Of a stretch of 64,000 nucleotides of DNA, positions 45,970-57,233 are shown in pieces. The first letter of the stretch is position 1. Each line of letters opens with the position of its first letter. The stretch comes from Cyrtodaria siliqua. Taxonomy: Eukaryota > Mollusca > Bivalvia > Adapedonta > Hiatellidae. The DNA is taken from NCBI GenBank assembly GCA_037043455.1, contig JAWPHD010003070.1:62001-126000 (forward strand). Direction: 5' to 3'. The position numbers and the translations under genes were made by a program. The notes beneath the pieces were generated by a model that saw only the letters and a list, made by a program, of their open reading frames with translations, was not told the origin of the DNA and ran no database searches.

Positions 45970-46889
45970 TGAATGAATGAATGAATTGTGTTTTACGGCA
46001 CGTCGACACATAAATAGGTCATATTGTGCGCAAAAACCGATGAATCATGAAGGAATGAAGTAGTAATTAAAAATAATGTAAACGTATAAAGATAAAACTA
46101 TCTACAAATAAGGGATGATATGGTAGCAATATAAACTATGTATATATGTAAATCAACGGGCTTGTAAACAAGTTAATAATATATAGGAAAATATTATATT
46201 GATTTATAAAGTATGATTTCTTTTAGGAAATCTAAAACAAGACTAAAATTTAAAATCTAGTTATCAAATAACACTTTCAAAGTATTAACTGTGTAGTATC
46301 TGTGTCGCATAGGATCGAAGTCTACACATTCCAACAAGATATGTTTGACCGTTAACGGTGCAAAACAGGGTATACATTCTGGCAACTGCTCACCTTGTAC
46401 TAAATATGAATGAGTACAGCGTGTATGCCCTATCCTGACCCAGGCTAGGACAACTTCCTCTCGATGAATGGGTCTACTAGAAGGACGCAATTCTCCGAGT
46501 AACGGTTTAATGGAATGGAGTTTATTGTTCACCGACAAGTCCAAGCGGCTTGCCAAGAGTTACGAATATATGTGCTGATACAACATTTAAAAACATTTAA
46601 AATCAGTATAAGGTAATTTGGTATTAGATATATGTAAACCTAATGCTGCCTTAGCAGCACTATCAGCTCTATCATTACCACGTATTCCTACATGGCTTGG
46701 AAGCCATCAGAAAATAATAACATTACCAACTATAAGAGAATTGTATTTTTCTAAAAGTTAAAGCACAACTGGATTATCTTGTTTCATATTACTCAGTGCT
46801 TGAAGAGATGATAGGGAATCAGAAAAGATTACGAAATGGTCATCATCAGATTCCTGAATAAAACTTAAGACAAGTTCAATTGCCTTAAG
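45970..46889 (-). mobile_element. LINE with RNase H domain, 5'-truncated, 13 bp TSD
   Basis: Flanked by GGGTTGAGCAGAA on both sides (45957-45969 and 46890-46902). On the minus strand it begins inside RNase H and ends with the 3' UTR shared with 631-1107 and an (ATTC)n tail (GAATGAATGAATGAATT at 45968). A complete 3' end with duplication makes this a textbook retrotransposition into X. Confidence 0.9.
46257..46889 (-). pseudogene. LINE ORF2 C-terminus: RNase H and Cys motif
   Basis: The minus-strand frame reads FVIFSDSLSSLQALS (RNase H active Asp), later WLPSHVGIRGNDRADSAAKA (His and Asp motifs of RNase H), then after small frameshifts LDLSVNNKLHSIKPL, WVRIGHTRCTHSYL and ILLECVDFDPMRHRYY. Stops occur at VVL* and at a TGA where most relatives have Cys or Val before WLPSH. 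RNase H would remove template RNA. This copy is inactive. The presence of RNase H separates it from LINE copies 1 and 2. Confidence 0.8.
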
Positions 46890-46976
46890 GGGTTGAGCAG
46901 AACTCAATAATTAAAATGCCAATAGTACAAATTTTGCGCCATCCCAAAGATAGTATGCATATGCCGGTGAACATTC

Positions 46977-47584
46977 AATTAGGTGTTTTCACGCCATTCC
47001 GTGTTTGCAACAAAAGCTTTTGCTCTAAACGAGAAAACAATGGGCGAAATAAATGAAATGTAATTTAGCTGGGAGGAGTGATTGTAAAACCTGCGTATCA
47101 CAGGTAACAGTCAAAAGACTAAATTAAAAAGCAGGCAACATATCCTATGGGTGTTTAATCACCTATTCGAAATTCAAGCTAAAGACCAAAAGAATTTGAG
47201 AATATATCACCGATATCTGTAAATATCTAGCTCAGCGATATCCAAAGATCGGTATTAATAACAGTTCTGATTGCAAGAAATCATAGTTAACTTAATATAA
47301 TACTCGTTTTATCTAACCACCTGTCAACCTAGAGCATCAATGAACACGTTTTCAAGGGAACAAACACATTTAATAAGAAGAACAGTAATGTGTGTGTGTG
47401 TGTGTGTTTTCCAAACAAATATGTACAATACCTGATGTAAAATAGGTTGTCTTAATAGTGTAGCATATACTTACCCGTCTAAATTAAAACTATTATTCAT
47501 AGTAAGGTAGGTTCATGTTTACGCACTATAGTGGGCGCAAGAAAGGTAGATATAACAGTTGAACAGGGAATGTATCATTCACAA
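46977..47584. other. No gene seen; short (GT)n
   Basis: A (TG)n run of about 17 bases at 47391. Otherwise unannotated. Confidence 0.45.
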
Positions 47585-47730
47585 TACACAGTAAGCAAAA
47601 CCAGGTTCTAGAGTGCACAGAACCTCTTTCAATAAAATCCGTCAGTGTAAGTAAATAAAACCATGACAGATTATATCCACTAACAAACTAGACAGCATTA
47701 ATAGGCTATATAAGATTCTAACACGACATG
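47585..47730 (-). mobile_element. Penelope-like family B 3' UTR remnant
   Basis: CCAGGTTCTAGAGTGCACAG and GCATTAATAGGCTATATAAG match the reverse complement of the family B 3' UTR in the same order as at 52330-52500. Confidence 0.55.
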
Positions 47731-47792
47731 CGAAGTCTTTCATTTACACAAAGAAGAGAGACAGCTGTATGTTATTCTACGATAAAATACAG

Positions 47793-48132
47793 CTGTTCCA
47801 TTAATTCCCCGCGTATATTTCATGCGTTGGAAGCGCCACGTTACATGACGTCACTTGGTAAATATACGTCACGAAGATAAACTCAACAGTAATTTTAATG
47901 AAATGTTAATTACAACAAACTTGCCATGCTCCCAAACCGTGCACACACCCGATATAAACCCATCATATGCATCAGTACATATAACATTAATAAGCATCTT
48001 GAACAAGGTGAGAACGTTTGACGTCATACAGCGCAAGCTATATGACGTAAGTAATGACTTTAATTGTTTGTCACGTGACTACTAGTGTATTGAAACGCAG
48101 AACTTTGTATACGGGGGCGCCCAATGGAACAG
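47793..48132. mobile_element. 340 bp TIR element
   Basis: Imperfect 25 bp inverted ends: CTGTTCCATT...CCCCGCGTATA on the left and TATACGGGG...AATGGAACAG on the right. The interior has several ATGACGTCA-like motifs. No coding frame is credible. Confidence 0.65.
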
Positions 48133-48228
48133 CCTGTAAACATAGCAGCCTGATTACCTTGACCTCCGAGATAATATATAGTGCCCTAACAATAGCGTAA
48201 ACAATGAGGTTATTGTTGTGTTAGAATC

Positions 48229-48399
48229 GAAATAATAAATACGTACCTGTATTTTATCGGTGAATAAAACACAGTTAGTCGTTCGGATGCGAGTAATTAA
48301 ATCACTTGTGCTAACGCACTCGTGATTTAATTACTACGCATCCGAACTCCTAACTGTATTTTATTCACCGATAAAACACAGGTACTTATTTATTATTTC
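48229..48399. repeat. Long near-perfect hairpin (~80 bp arms)
   Basis: GAAATAATAAATA at the left end pairs with TATTTATTATTTC at the right. ATCGGTGAATAAAA, GTTCGGATGCG and TAATTAAATCAC each have their complement in the other arm, meeting around TTGTGCTAACG. A foldback MITE is likely. Confidence 0.9.
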
Positions 48400-49254
48400 T
48401 TAAATAAAACAAAGACGGTTATGCATGTATGAATATGAAAAAAAAGCATAGACAGCCACAAAGCAAGAATTCCATGACTTGCAAAAGTCAGAGCAAAAAG
48501 AGAATAATGTGAGTATGTAGTACTTTGCATACTGTTATCGGTGTAAGACAACAAATCATGTTTATTTTATGTTTACTACGCGTCGAGACAACTGATTATT
48601 ATTAGTAATATAAATAGACACGGCACAATAGTATTACATAGAACAATGTATGACGGTAAAAGAATCACACCGTATAACTGTATTTTTAATATTGATAAAC
48701 TATTGTCAAGCATTTCTTTAAATGTACGTGCTTATTACATAAAAACAATGCTTATATAGTAAAATCTGAATTATAGGCATATGGACATATAATCTTTATT
48801 GCTGAGAGTTCCGAAAACTTGGAAAAGGTTAACACAATTATCAAAATCGGACGATAGACAAAGAATATACAATCATTTGAATGGCCATGTGAGCCGCCAT
48901 TTTGAGAACTATGACTCCATAGGTTTAAATGACCCTATATGGCATATTAAGTATCATTTATTGCAATGAAATCGCTGCAAAATAATGCAAAATCCCACTT
49001 TTTACGTGCATTTGTACACGTAAATGTACTTAATATTAGTCATACAGTTTCTGTGATTGGGTAGAACATTAAATCAGTAAATTATTGCTATTAATATCCC
49101 ATGAATGGTTAATTTAGTAATATGCTGTCATACCTCTCACAATGTCGGTTTTCATAGCCGGTTTAGAACAACGTTCTAATGGCCATTTCTACTGTGTTTA
49201 ATGACATCCAATTGTGATAATTGTATCACACTTTTCAACATTTATTTTCAAATG
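48400..49254. other. No gene seen
   Basis: AT-rich DNA without recognised features. Confidence 0.4.
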
Positions 49255-49690
49255 AAAATGTATCATTCAAGGACCACGGTCATCCAAAAACACGCGCAGA
49301 AGCAAAATATAATTACAAAGATAAAAAAAAGGTACGATATGACATTACAAACACAAAAGGATTGACAATAGAGCTACCCCAATGGACAGGTCAGTGACAG
49401 TAAATACTGAAAAGATCCCTTGGAAGCAACAAACACAAACAAAAGAGAAAAGCACAATTTTAGAACTCTTCTGCGACAAGGACTATCGCCGCGTATTTTC
49501 TATAAAAACGTTATTCACAAACCATGTCACTTTTATATAATCTTTTTAAAGTATTTATTAAGTGTGTATCCCTATGTTTGTGAATATATTTAGTGTTTGA
49601 CCCATTTACATTTCGCCACTAAGCTTTCCTTTTCGATTGTAAGATGACCCGACATAGTATGGATACTATGATGACATCTAGCTAATAAAT
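49255..49690. mobile_element. Penelope-like family B remnants in head-to-head inversion
   Basis: Bases 49255-49405 are the 3' UTR on the minus strand (complement of TTGACCGTCCTTGAATG-type text). Bases 49455-49680 are the thumb and C-terminus on the plus strand (ACTCTTCTGCGACAAGGACT, TTGACCCATTTACATTTCGC, ACTATGATGACATCTA). Between and after them lies AAATACTGAAAAG(GTG)ATCCCTTGG, repeated again at 50128. Confidence 0.65.
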
Positions 49691-49730
49691 ACTGAAAAGG
49701 TGATCCCTTGGAAGCAACATAGACATACAA

Positions 49731-49914
49731 GATTAAAATTATGTACTATTGATTTTATGAATATTGAGTTCTACTCGACCCTGGGTTAGAGGGCGTGAGC
49801 GGTAGCTAGCATATTTTACTACCGTTCATGAACAGTCTCAGACAAACCGAGACTGCAATTTTTCGTATGTATCGTGTTCGGCCGTTTCCAAAGGTCCACT
49901 CTCATACTCTTTTA
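49731..49914 (+). repeat. Family X copy
   Basis: Starts TTAAAATTATGTACTATTG and ends CTCATACTCTTTT, with both hairpins. It lies just after the Penelope-like remnant. Confidence 0.8.
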
Positions 49915-50481
49915 TTGAGTCATGATTGTTCATGAGAGGTAATTATAAGATGCAACACTTATCACGCCTCCTAGCACCGGCTGAAGCGATATTTTACTTT
50001 AAAGCAATATAAAATGGGCTTGATGATCCCAAAGGACCATTAAATAATAACAATACTGATTTGTAGTCGGGGTGACATTTACGGCCGCCACGCAGCACTA
50101 AGCAAACACTAGTGTGAGTGTAAGTAAATACTGAAAAAGTGATCCCTTGGAAGAAGCAAACACAATAAAAAGAGAAAGGTAGCCGACTCTGTTTTATTGA
50201 GTCTATTCATGAGACGTTATTTAAGATGCAACACCTCTCAAGCCTGCAAGAGAACTAAGAATATCCACAAAGGGGCATTATTTAAGAGACTGCTCCACAA
50301 TCAATAATTTTGAAATGGCAAAAGTCTCATACAAATATCAGAAAAATGACTATAACGCATATGTTTTAAGCAAATTATGGATTATTTGCGATAACGTCGT
50401 AGTAGGGATATTTCAAACCTAAATTGACAAGGGTAGTCCCTGAAATCAAAGGCAATTAACACTTATTTGTAAACAAAAAAC

Positions 50482-50940
50482 TGCATTCAGTTCCCCGATC
50501 TGTCTATTCGGCTTGAGTTACCCTTGAATACTTCATTCGCAAAGCTGTTCCGGTCTGTCTACTCGGCTTGAGTTACATTTGATTACTTCAGTTGCAAGCT
50601 GTTTCAATCTGTCTACTAGGCTTGAGCTACATTTGATTACTTCAGTTGTAAAACTGTTCCGATCTGTCTACTGGGCTTGAGCTACATTTGATTACTTCAG
50701 TTGCAAAGCTGTTCCGATCTGTCTACTCAGCTTGGGCTACATTTGATTACTTTAGTTGCAAAGCTGTTCCGATCTGTCTACTCAGCTTGGGCTACATTTG
50801 ATTACTTTAGTTGCAAAGCTGTTCCGATATGTCTACTGGGCTTGAGCTACATTTGATTACTTCAGTTGCAAAGCTGTTTCAATCTGTCTACTAGGATTGA
50901 GCTACATTTGATTACTTTAGTTGCAAAGCTGGAATTTATA
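50482..50940 (+). repeat. 55 bp minisatellite, eight units
   Basis: TGTCTA(C/T)T starts at 50501, 50556, 50610, 50665, 50720, 50775, 50830 and 50885: a near-exact 55 bp period. Unit text includes GGCTTGAGCTACATTTGATT and CTTCAGTTGCAAAGCTGTTC. Confidence 0.95.
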
Positions 50941-51235
50941 CGGGGAATATATACATCAGTTCATGTGACTTACACTTTTTATTGTTCCTCTCAGATTGTG
51001 TTCCTCTGCAGTCTTTTAGATAACAGTGTCACGATATGGATGATTTGTTACAGCAGTTTATGAGCTTAGGTATACTCTGGTTTGTAAGGCCCAATATATT
51101 GGTATTTCAATTGCGATTCATTTTAATCCCAGAAATATAGTTTATGGTTAAATTAACATAACTGATATGGTATTTATTTTGTAAATACTAAGAGAGGAAT
51201 ACGTTCTACCCACATAAAGGCATAACAGAGTTGCC
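50920..51235 (+). repeat. Duplicated segment D, copy 1 (partner 54845-55192)
   Basis: GGAATTTATACGGGGAATATAT, CAGTCTTTTAGATAACA, ACGATATGGATGAT and AGCAGTTTATGAGCTTAGGT occur in both. Both copies keep an ATG-started 11-codon stretch (MDDLLQQFMSL) with one synonymous difference, ending next to GGTATAC. Confidence 0.8.
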
Positions 51236-51239
51236 CAAA

Positions 51240-52144
51240 TCCTTATACACCAGTGTATTGCGAGTACGCGATATACACGAAGCTATATTACAACTTAATT
51301 TATTAAACCATAGTGTGCTTTTTGTTTTCTAAAAGTGTTATATGTGTGTATTATTTCGTCGCATATAAGAATACAATATTTTCATTTTAAATACTTTCAA
51401 CCAAAAACGCTTTTTATGCACGATTTGTACGGTTCTCATAAATATATATAGTAATGTAAATGTCCACAGACAAACCAAACGAAGATATTAGACAACATGC
51501 AACCTATGTCAACCTTGTGTGCATTTATCGTGTCTATACAGCACGCAACTGTGGATAATCAGCGTACTTTACGGTAATAACTGAATAAGTATTGCGTGAA
51601 GAGGTGATCTGGCAATGCGTGATCTCAGACTTAAATTTGCGTTCGCGGTTCGGTGTATAATAATACAGGCGGTGTATTAGTAGTCATGCTATGAATAATC
51701 TTTGTATTTATAAAATTCGTTATTACGATATTTACAAAACATATCATAAAAGCAATATCAAACGCACGATTTACACAAATTTGAAGTCATAATAAACTCG
51801 AGAAGGAAATGAACTTAACCAGGATAGACTGACAGTGCGCTATTTACGATAAACAATCAAATAGCTTATTATTTATAGTCAGTTCAATTATTTGCTCCCC
51901 ACAATAATCGAAACTGTTTTAGTTGAATTAATTACATGTCGGCAAATAAATCCTTAAAAGAGAAATAAAAAAAAGCAAACTATCGCAAAAAGGTACCTTC
52001 CCTCCACCGATAGGCATATTTTACGGTTTCTATACATATTGACGACGAAGTAAAGGTATAACTTACATATTGTAGACTCCAGACTGTATAAACACAATTT
52101 ACACGGTAATAACCAGCCAGGCCAAACCCCAAAACGGTAGCGTT
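51240..52144. other. No gene seen
   Basis: AT-rich DNA without recognised features. Confidence 0.4.
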
Positions 52145-52925
52145 GAATTAAGAGTTACCAAAGAAAGATATAAATATCGGACGGGGAAAGCAGCATTTAA
52201 GGACGACAGTCAACCATAAAACACAAAAAACAACCACGCAAACAGACAAACGAGAAGCCAAAAGTAATAAAATTGCAAACGACATCCCAAACACAAAAGG
52301 GTTGACAATAGGGCTACCGCCTTGGAACGGTCAGTGGCAAAGTAGGCCACTGGGGATTTAAACTGGTTCTAGGGTGCACCAAACTTCACACTTACCCTAC
52401 TGTCATCCCATTAAAACAGGACAGTGTAAATAAAGAAATCCCGCAATGATTTAATCTCTAACCAACAAGGCAGCATCAATAGGCAATATAAGTAAAACAC
52501 AAATATGCTCGTGTAAATATAATACAAAAAAAACAATAGCCTGGAAAGCCACAATGAGGGTACTCAGTGACTTGGCAGAAGCCGAAGCAACAAGAGAATA
52601 AACCATTAAGGGTACGACAAGAAAGATCATAGACAAACATCAAACGCTACCGTCCCAATGGGCTTTAGGTAGGCATGACATAGGGTCCACGGCCTGTCCG
52701 ATCATCGTACAATTAAAGAGGAAAGCATAGTGGCGAACTGTAAAAGGGTCCACACCAAGCATGCAGTACTTTGCAAATTGATAGGGTCATAACCTATTTT
52801 GATAAACGTTTTAACAAGTTTAACAAAAATAGTATGAAAGTGATCATGACCAAGAATCTTACGAAGTTTATAAATTTATTATGACTTCAAAGAAGTCAGG
52901 TTGTGATAGTCTTTGTCATAATTCT
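52145..52925 (-). mobile_element. Penelope-like family B, thumb end and 3' UTR
   Basis: On the minus strand: CAACCTGACTTCTTTG, CTTCGTAAGATTCTTGGTCA, TTTGTTAAACTTGTTAAAAC, the LQ...ACLV(V)DP segment, the SECIS-like region (52637-52690), then the full 3' UTR ending in GTCGTCCTTAAATGCTGC. The most complete family B 3' end in this window. Confidence 0.8.
52637..52690 (-). promoter_or_regulatory. SECIS-like fold, altered copy
   Basis: The minus strand keeps CTACC pairing with GGTAG, TAAA in the loop and TTTGATG 3' of the stem. The 5' quartet reads ATGT, so the G-A pairing of a SECIS core is spoiled. Confidence 0.3.
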
Positions 52926-53544
52926 TAATTCATTTTACGCATATTCAATCCCGGTATTTTTTAACAACCCGTGAACAAACCTATACTTTTACTCGGCATA
53001 TAAACATTACTATATGTCTGAACACATGGACAGATTTTGACAAACGGTGTTATTGTGTAATTATGCCGTTATTTGGCGGGTTAGTTTCTTTAAAAGTTGT
53101 CCTTTCTTAAAATGCAAAATAGATGAATTTCGAATCATTAATTGTTCAAATATTGCACCTGTGCACAGTAAGCTAGCTAACTTTGGGTCGACCCTTTGCA
53201 ATAGTTTGATTTGAGATAAGTCAATCCCATCATTCTATAGTGTGGGCAGACGCACAGAAAGAGACATATTCAATAGAAGTCAGGTTACTTTTTGTTTGCC
53301 TTTTCTTTCATCTCTTGGTGAGTTTTGTAATCTTCAATTGTTAGTTTTTGCAATAAAACAAACAACACCAAACTTACTTTAAGTACGAATTGGTATGCAT
53401 TGTTGCTTTTATCTGGTATAAACTTGTAATCGTTGAGTGTTATCAAACTTTGAGTGCAGACGTACGTTGTTTGATCAAATTAAAAGGAACATCTAAATGA
53501 GACAGAGACGACCAAACATCATATATACTATCCCAAACTGTATC
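52926..53544. other. No gene seen
   Basis: AT-rich DNA without recognised features. Confidence 0.4.
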
Positions 53545-53862
53545 TAGCAAGCTAATTTTTCTGGATATGGCCTTTGTTGTTAGAGATTTCCTTTTGATAG
53601 GATGTAACTTTATTTGCATTGTCTTGTCAATTTTGGCATAAAAACAAGATAATAACGAGGTCATGAACAAATAAAATCGATTAAAAGCTAACCTTTAGGC
53701 CTTATTGCCAACTGACCCTTCCAAGTCGGTAACCCTTTTTCGCCACGTTATACGTTACGTATTGTCATTTGTATTGACATATTGAATATGCGCACCTACG
53801 GTGCCATTGCGTTTGATTACTGTGGTTCCTATAGGACCATTTTTCTCATTTTGTCATAAGCA
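53545..53862 (+). mobile_element. Penelope-like family A 3' UTR, diverged
   Basis: GTTAGAGATTTCCTTTTGAT, AAGATAATAACGAGG, CCTTATTGCCAACTGACC and TTCCTATAGGACC follow the order at 27790-28085 but with more differences than the copy at 33536. Confidence 0.8.
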
Positions 53863-54698
53863 TAACATTGTAACATTAAATATGTTTTACATCCATCGTA
53901 CAACTTTAAAATGTTCATCAGTACGTGTTCATATGTATCCAGTACAGCGTTACACAACCAAGTGTGCCGTGTAACCTTGCGAGATTTATATACTTAACTC
54001 ATTGAATGCGCCGGCAAAATTATTTATATAAGTATCATTTCTATTTATACACTATATAAAGTGCTAACTATATCTGCTTAATGTGAAACACTCTATAACA
54101 CAGTCTTCTACTGATTATCGTTTTGAAGTTAATAATGCAAAACATATATATCTTAGTGGCCTACCTGAATCTTGTAATCAAATGTACGACATTAAATACC
54201 GTTCGTGTAAAATCGCATGCACTGGCAATAAGTTACGTTACAACAGTATAATTGCAAACATCTAATTGCACTATTCAGCTTATAGTGAGCTAAAGTGGAT
54301 TCACTTCAGAAGAATACGTACAGGCACAAGGCAAGTGATGCTGATGTTTTTTTTGCGCTCGTTATTACAAATTAATATTTCATAATCACTCAAACCATTA
54401 CTTGTATTGAAGAGTTGCATAATTATTAATGCTGAAAATAATGTTCACATCAAACAAAATATTTGTTCAGATCTGGTTAATTTCGTCATTTCATGAGTAG
54501 TTCTAAGTGAGCCGTCGAATGATGGCCATAAAGCATGCACGAGCGAACGATTAAATCTCTAAGGATCGCATATTCGGTTGCAAGTTTGAGGCAAAAGTGC
54601 ATAGCCGTCCACTTCATATCAATCACAGTTATAAAAGACAAAATGTCTCGGTAATTGAACCTGTTTATGATAAACAGCCAACATGTTGCCAATAGTGC
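53863..54698. other. No gene seen
   Basis: AT-rich DNA. A 60-codon and a 68-codon frame show no motifs. Confidence 0.4.
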
Positions 54699-55335
54699 GC
54701 ATCATCAATATGTAACAACCTTGCATAGTTGAACACCTTAATAAACTATTAAGAAAATATTACATCGACGTAGAAAATATGTCATTCTACAAATATATTA
54801 ATTTTCGATTTAATAAATTAAACAAAATGAAATAAAAACCGCGCCTGAGCTAGATTTCATTTCTTCAGTTGCAAAGCTGGAATTTATACGGGGAATATAT
54901 ACATCAGTTCATGTGACTTACATGTTTTATTGTTCCTTCCAGATATAGCATCTGCAGTCTTTTAGATAACATTGTCACGATATGGATGATCTGTTACAGC
55001 AGTTTATGAGCTTAGGTATACTCTGGTTGTGTGGGGCCCAACACATATTGGTATTTCAATTGTCATTCAAATATAGTTTATGGTTAAATAACATAACTGA
55101 TATGGTGTTTATTTTATCAATACCAAGATATTTTTTATAAATACTAAGAGTAGACGACGCTCTACTGACAGATATGCATAACAGAGTTGCCCGCATCATC
55201 AATATGTAACAACCTTGCATAGTTGAACACCTTAAATAACTATTAAGAAAATATTACATCGATGTAGGAGATTTGTCATTATACAAATTTACTAATTTTC
55301 GATTTAATCAAATACACAAAATGAAATAAAAATGT
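54699..55335 (+). repeat. A-D-A tandem segment
   Basis: A (54699-54840; GCATCATCAATATGTAACAA, AAGAAAATATTACATCGA) is followed by D (54845-55192, copy of 50920-51235, preceded by one 55 bp minisatellite unit) and then A again (55193-55335). The unit is about 495 bp. Confidence 0.8.
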
Positions 55336-55384
55336 CGTTTACAAAAAGCATAATATTATAAATTAAATAAGAAAGAAAATACGT

Positions 55385-56005
55385 TTTCATCGTGTGGTCA
55401 ATGGGAGTTCTTGGGTCCAATTCCCGGCCGGGTCAGACCGAATACTTTATTAAAACCCAGCACTAGTACCTCCCTTGCTTGACGTTCAGCATAATTACAA
55501 AATGGATTTTAGGCCAGGTCGAGTTTGTGTCCATTAGGTGGTCCCGCCTTAATTCCATTAAGCGATGGGAAAGCTTATATTATCAGGATTTTATAATGGA
55601 TATTTTGGCAATAAAGCAAGTTTAAAAAATGTTTTTGTTGAAATCAAGGCGATAACCTGGACGAGGTTGACATTATTTTTCCGAAGGTTGACAATATCCA
55701 CTGTCACCCTCACTGGGCTGCTTATTAGTTTAATGTTACGATATGCAAACGTTTTAAACCGAAGGTTTTATTTCATACCCCAGTCAACCCCGTTTTCCCT
55801 TCTTAAAGAAGGGGATGGATGGGGTATGAAAGTTAATACTCGGACCACGTAATGAGTATATATGTGACTGTGTGTGGTATCATGTCATACGTCTACGCGT
55901 GGTATTCCAGTGTGGCAGCACTGTTAAGGCGAGCACTGAGTTCAATACTACAAGTAAATACGTCGTGATTGTTAAAAGCGACGCTAAACCCCACACATAC
56001 ATTTA
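55385..56005 (+). mobile_element. SINE interrupted by R1
   Basis: Left part (55385-55531): B-box-like GGGTCCAATTCCCGGCC and CACTAGTACCTCCCTTGCTT. Right part (55855-56005): CAGTGTGGCAGCACTG and the tail GCGACGCTAAACCCCACACA, a SINE-type end I associate with bivalves. R1 occupies 55532-55854. Confidence 0.6.
55532..55854 (-). mobile_element. R1 TIR element, long copy
   Basis: Ends are CATTAGGTGGTCCCGCC and GGACCACGTAATG. At 323 bp it is the longest simple copy, because it carries an extra ~55 bp block (AGGTTGACAATATCCACTGT) related to the foldback at 38745. Confidence 0.85.
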
Positions 56006-57222
56006 CATTCTGTGTTGTTAATATTGCAACTATTTCATCCGTTGATATTTGGCACGTTACATCGCGAATGCTTTAACATATTTTACATTTTCAAACATTT
56101 CGGATTACAGTCTTTCCTTTTCACGTTCTTATCCACACAGATACGAACAGAAGCTTTTTCAAAGCAAAACAATGAATACCTTAGATACTGTGTCTTTTTT
56201 CATTCAACTTGTTAATCTTATGAAATAAATAGTTGTCATGGATACACATTATGCTCAGATGTTGTCTTACTTTGTTATATTCGGATCTGTTTTTCATAAA
56301 AAAAATCTATTTTGCTATATGTATGACTCTTTGTATTGCAAACACTAGTAATAGCTTTGTAATGCGATGTTGCATGACATTATACACTCACAGAACAACG
56401 TATTTGGTAAATTGATATGAGGTCTTGTCTGTTTACCAACGTACGTTATGCATATTTTTTATAAACAACTTAAATAAGAAATCATCATAATTCTGCCATT
56501 CGTAAAGTCAGCCTAAATCCGTTTTGATAAAGCTACTCTAGCTGTACCAGTGTTTGATTAAGGCAATCATTTGTATGTAATCAATGAGCGTATTAATACA
56601 AAGCTTATACATTACCATATTCTATATTTCCTAATTAACGATTATATCGGTGTCGCTATAAATAGGTGGTCGTAGTATAAGTCGAATATCCATATCAGAA
56701 AGATATGTCAGGCCAAATAATTATTTGTGACATTTGGCAATCATCCTATTTGCGATTTCTCGTTCTATGGGAAATCAGATGGCGTGGTTTCATTGTCTCA
56801 CTGCTTTATGACGATAGTGTTTGGCTAAGGTATACATTCCATTCGGTATCACCTTGTTCTACAATGTTTACAGTGTATTGATATCGAAAACAACTTTCAA
56901 AATTCGGCAGGAAGTCGGCGAATATATGTGTGCCTAAGTAAATGCATTGGAAGGCGAAGTAATTAAAGTGAACACATTTGTTTTGAAAATATATATTGCA
57001 GTTCTATGTCTAGCAAATATCCATAACTGGTATCGATCTGTTATTAAAAACATGTTTCTTTAAAATGTGCATTACCGTAATCTGAGGTAGAAGTTTGTGT
57101 GCACTGTGTTTGTAGCGTGTGTATAAATAATGATTACTCTGAAATTAATATTTAAAACACGGCGCGTTACATCCGGCATTTAATGGAGCGTATATTGTCC
57201 ACGTTTTATTGACATTTGAATA
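56006..57222. other. No gene seen
   Basis: AT-rich DNA. It ends in a (TA)n run at 57220-57233 into which a Penelope-like element inserted. Confidence 0.45.
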
Positions 57223-57233
57223 TATATATATAT

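Larger units (their letters stand above)
45869..46976 (-). repeat. Family X copy split by a LINE
   Basis: The X halves are 45869-45969 and 46903-46976. On the minus strand the right half starts with the 5' portion (GCATATGCATACTATCTTTG), and the left half carries both hairpins (GAACGGTAG/CTACCGTTC). The GAACGGTAG/CTACCGTTC stem differs from other copies by a paired change. Confidence 0.75.

Noticed and set aside
46700..46730. TGA before WLPSH in the RNase H LINE as a selenocysteine codon
   Set aside because: The same frame has a TAA nearby and frameshifts, no SECIS was seen in this LINE's 3' UTR, and a TGC/TGT to TGA mutation explains it.
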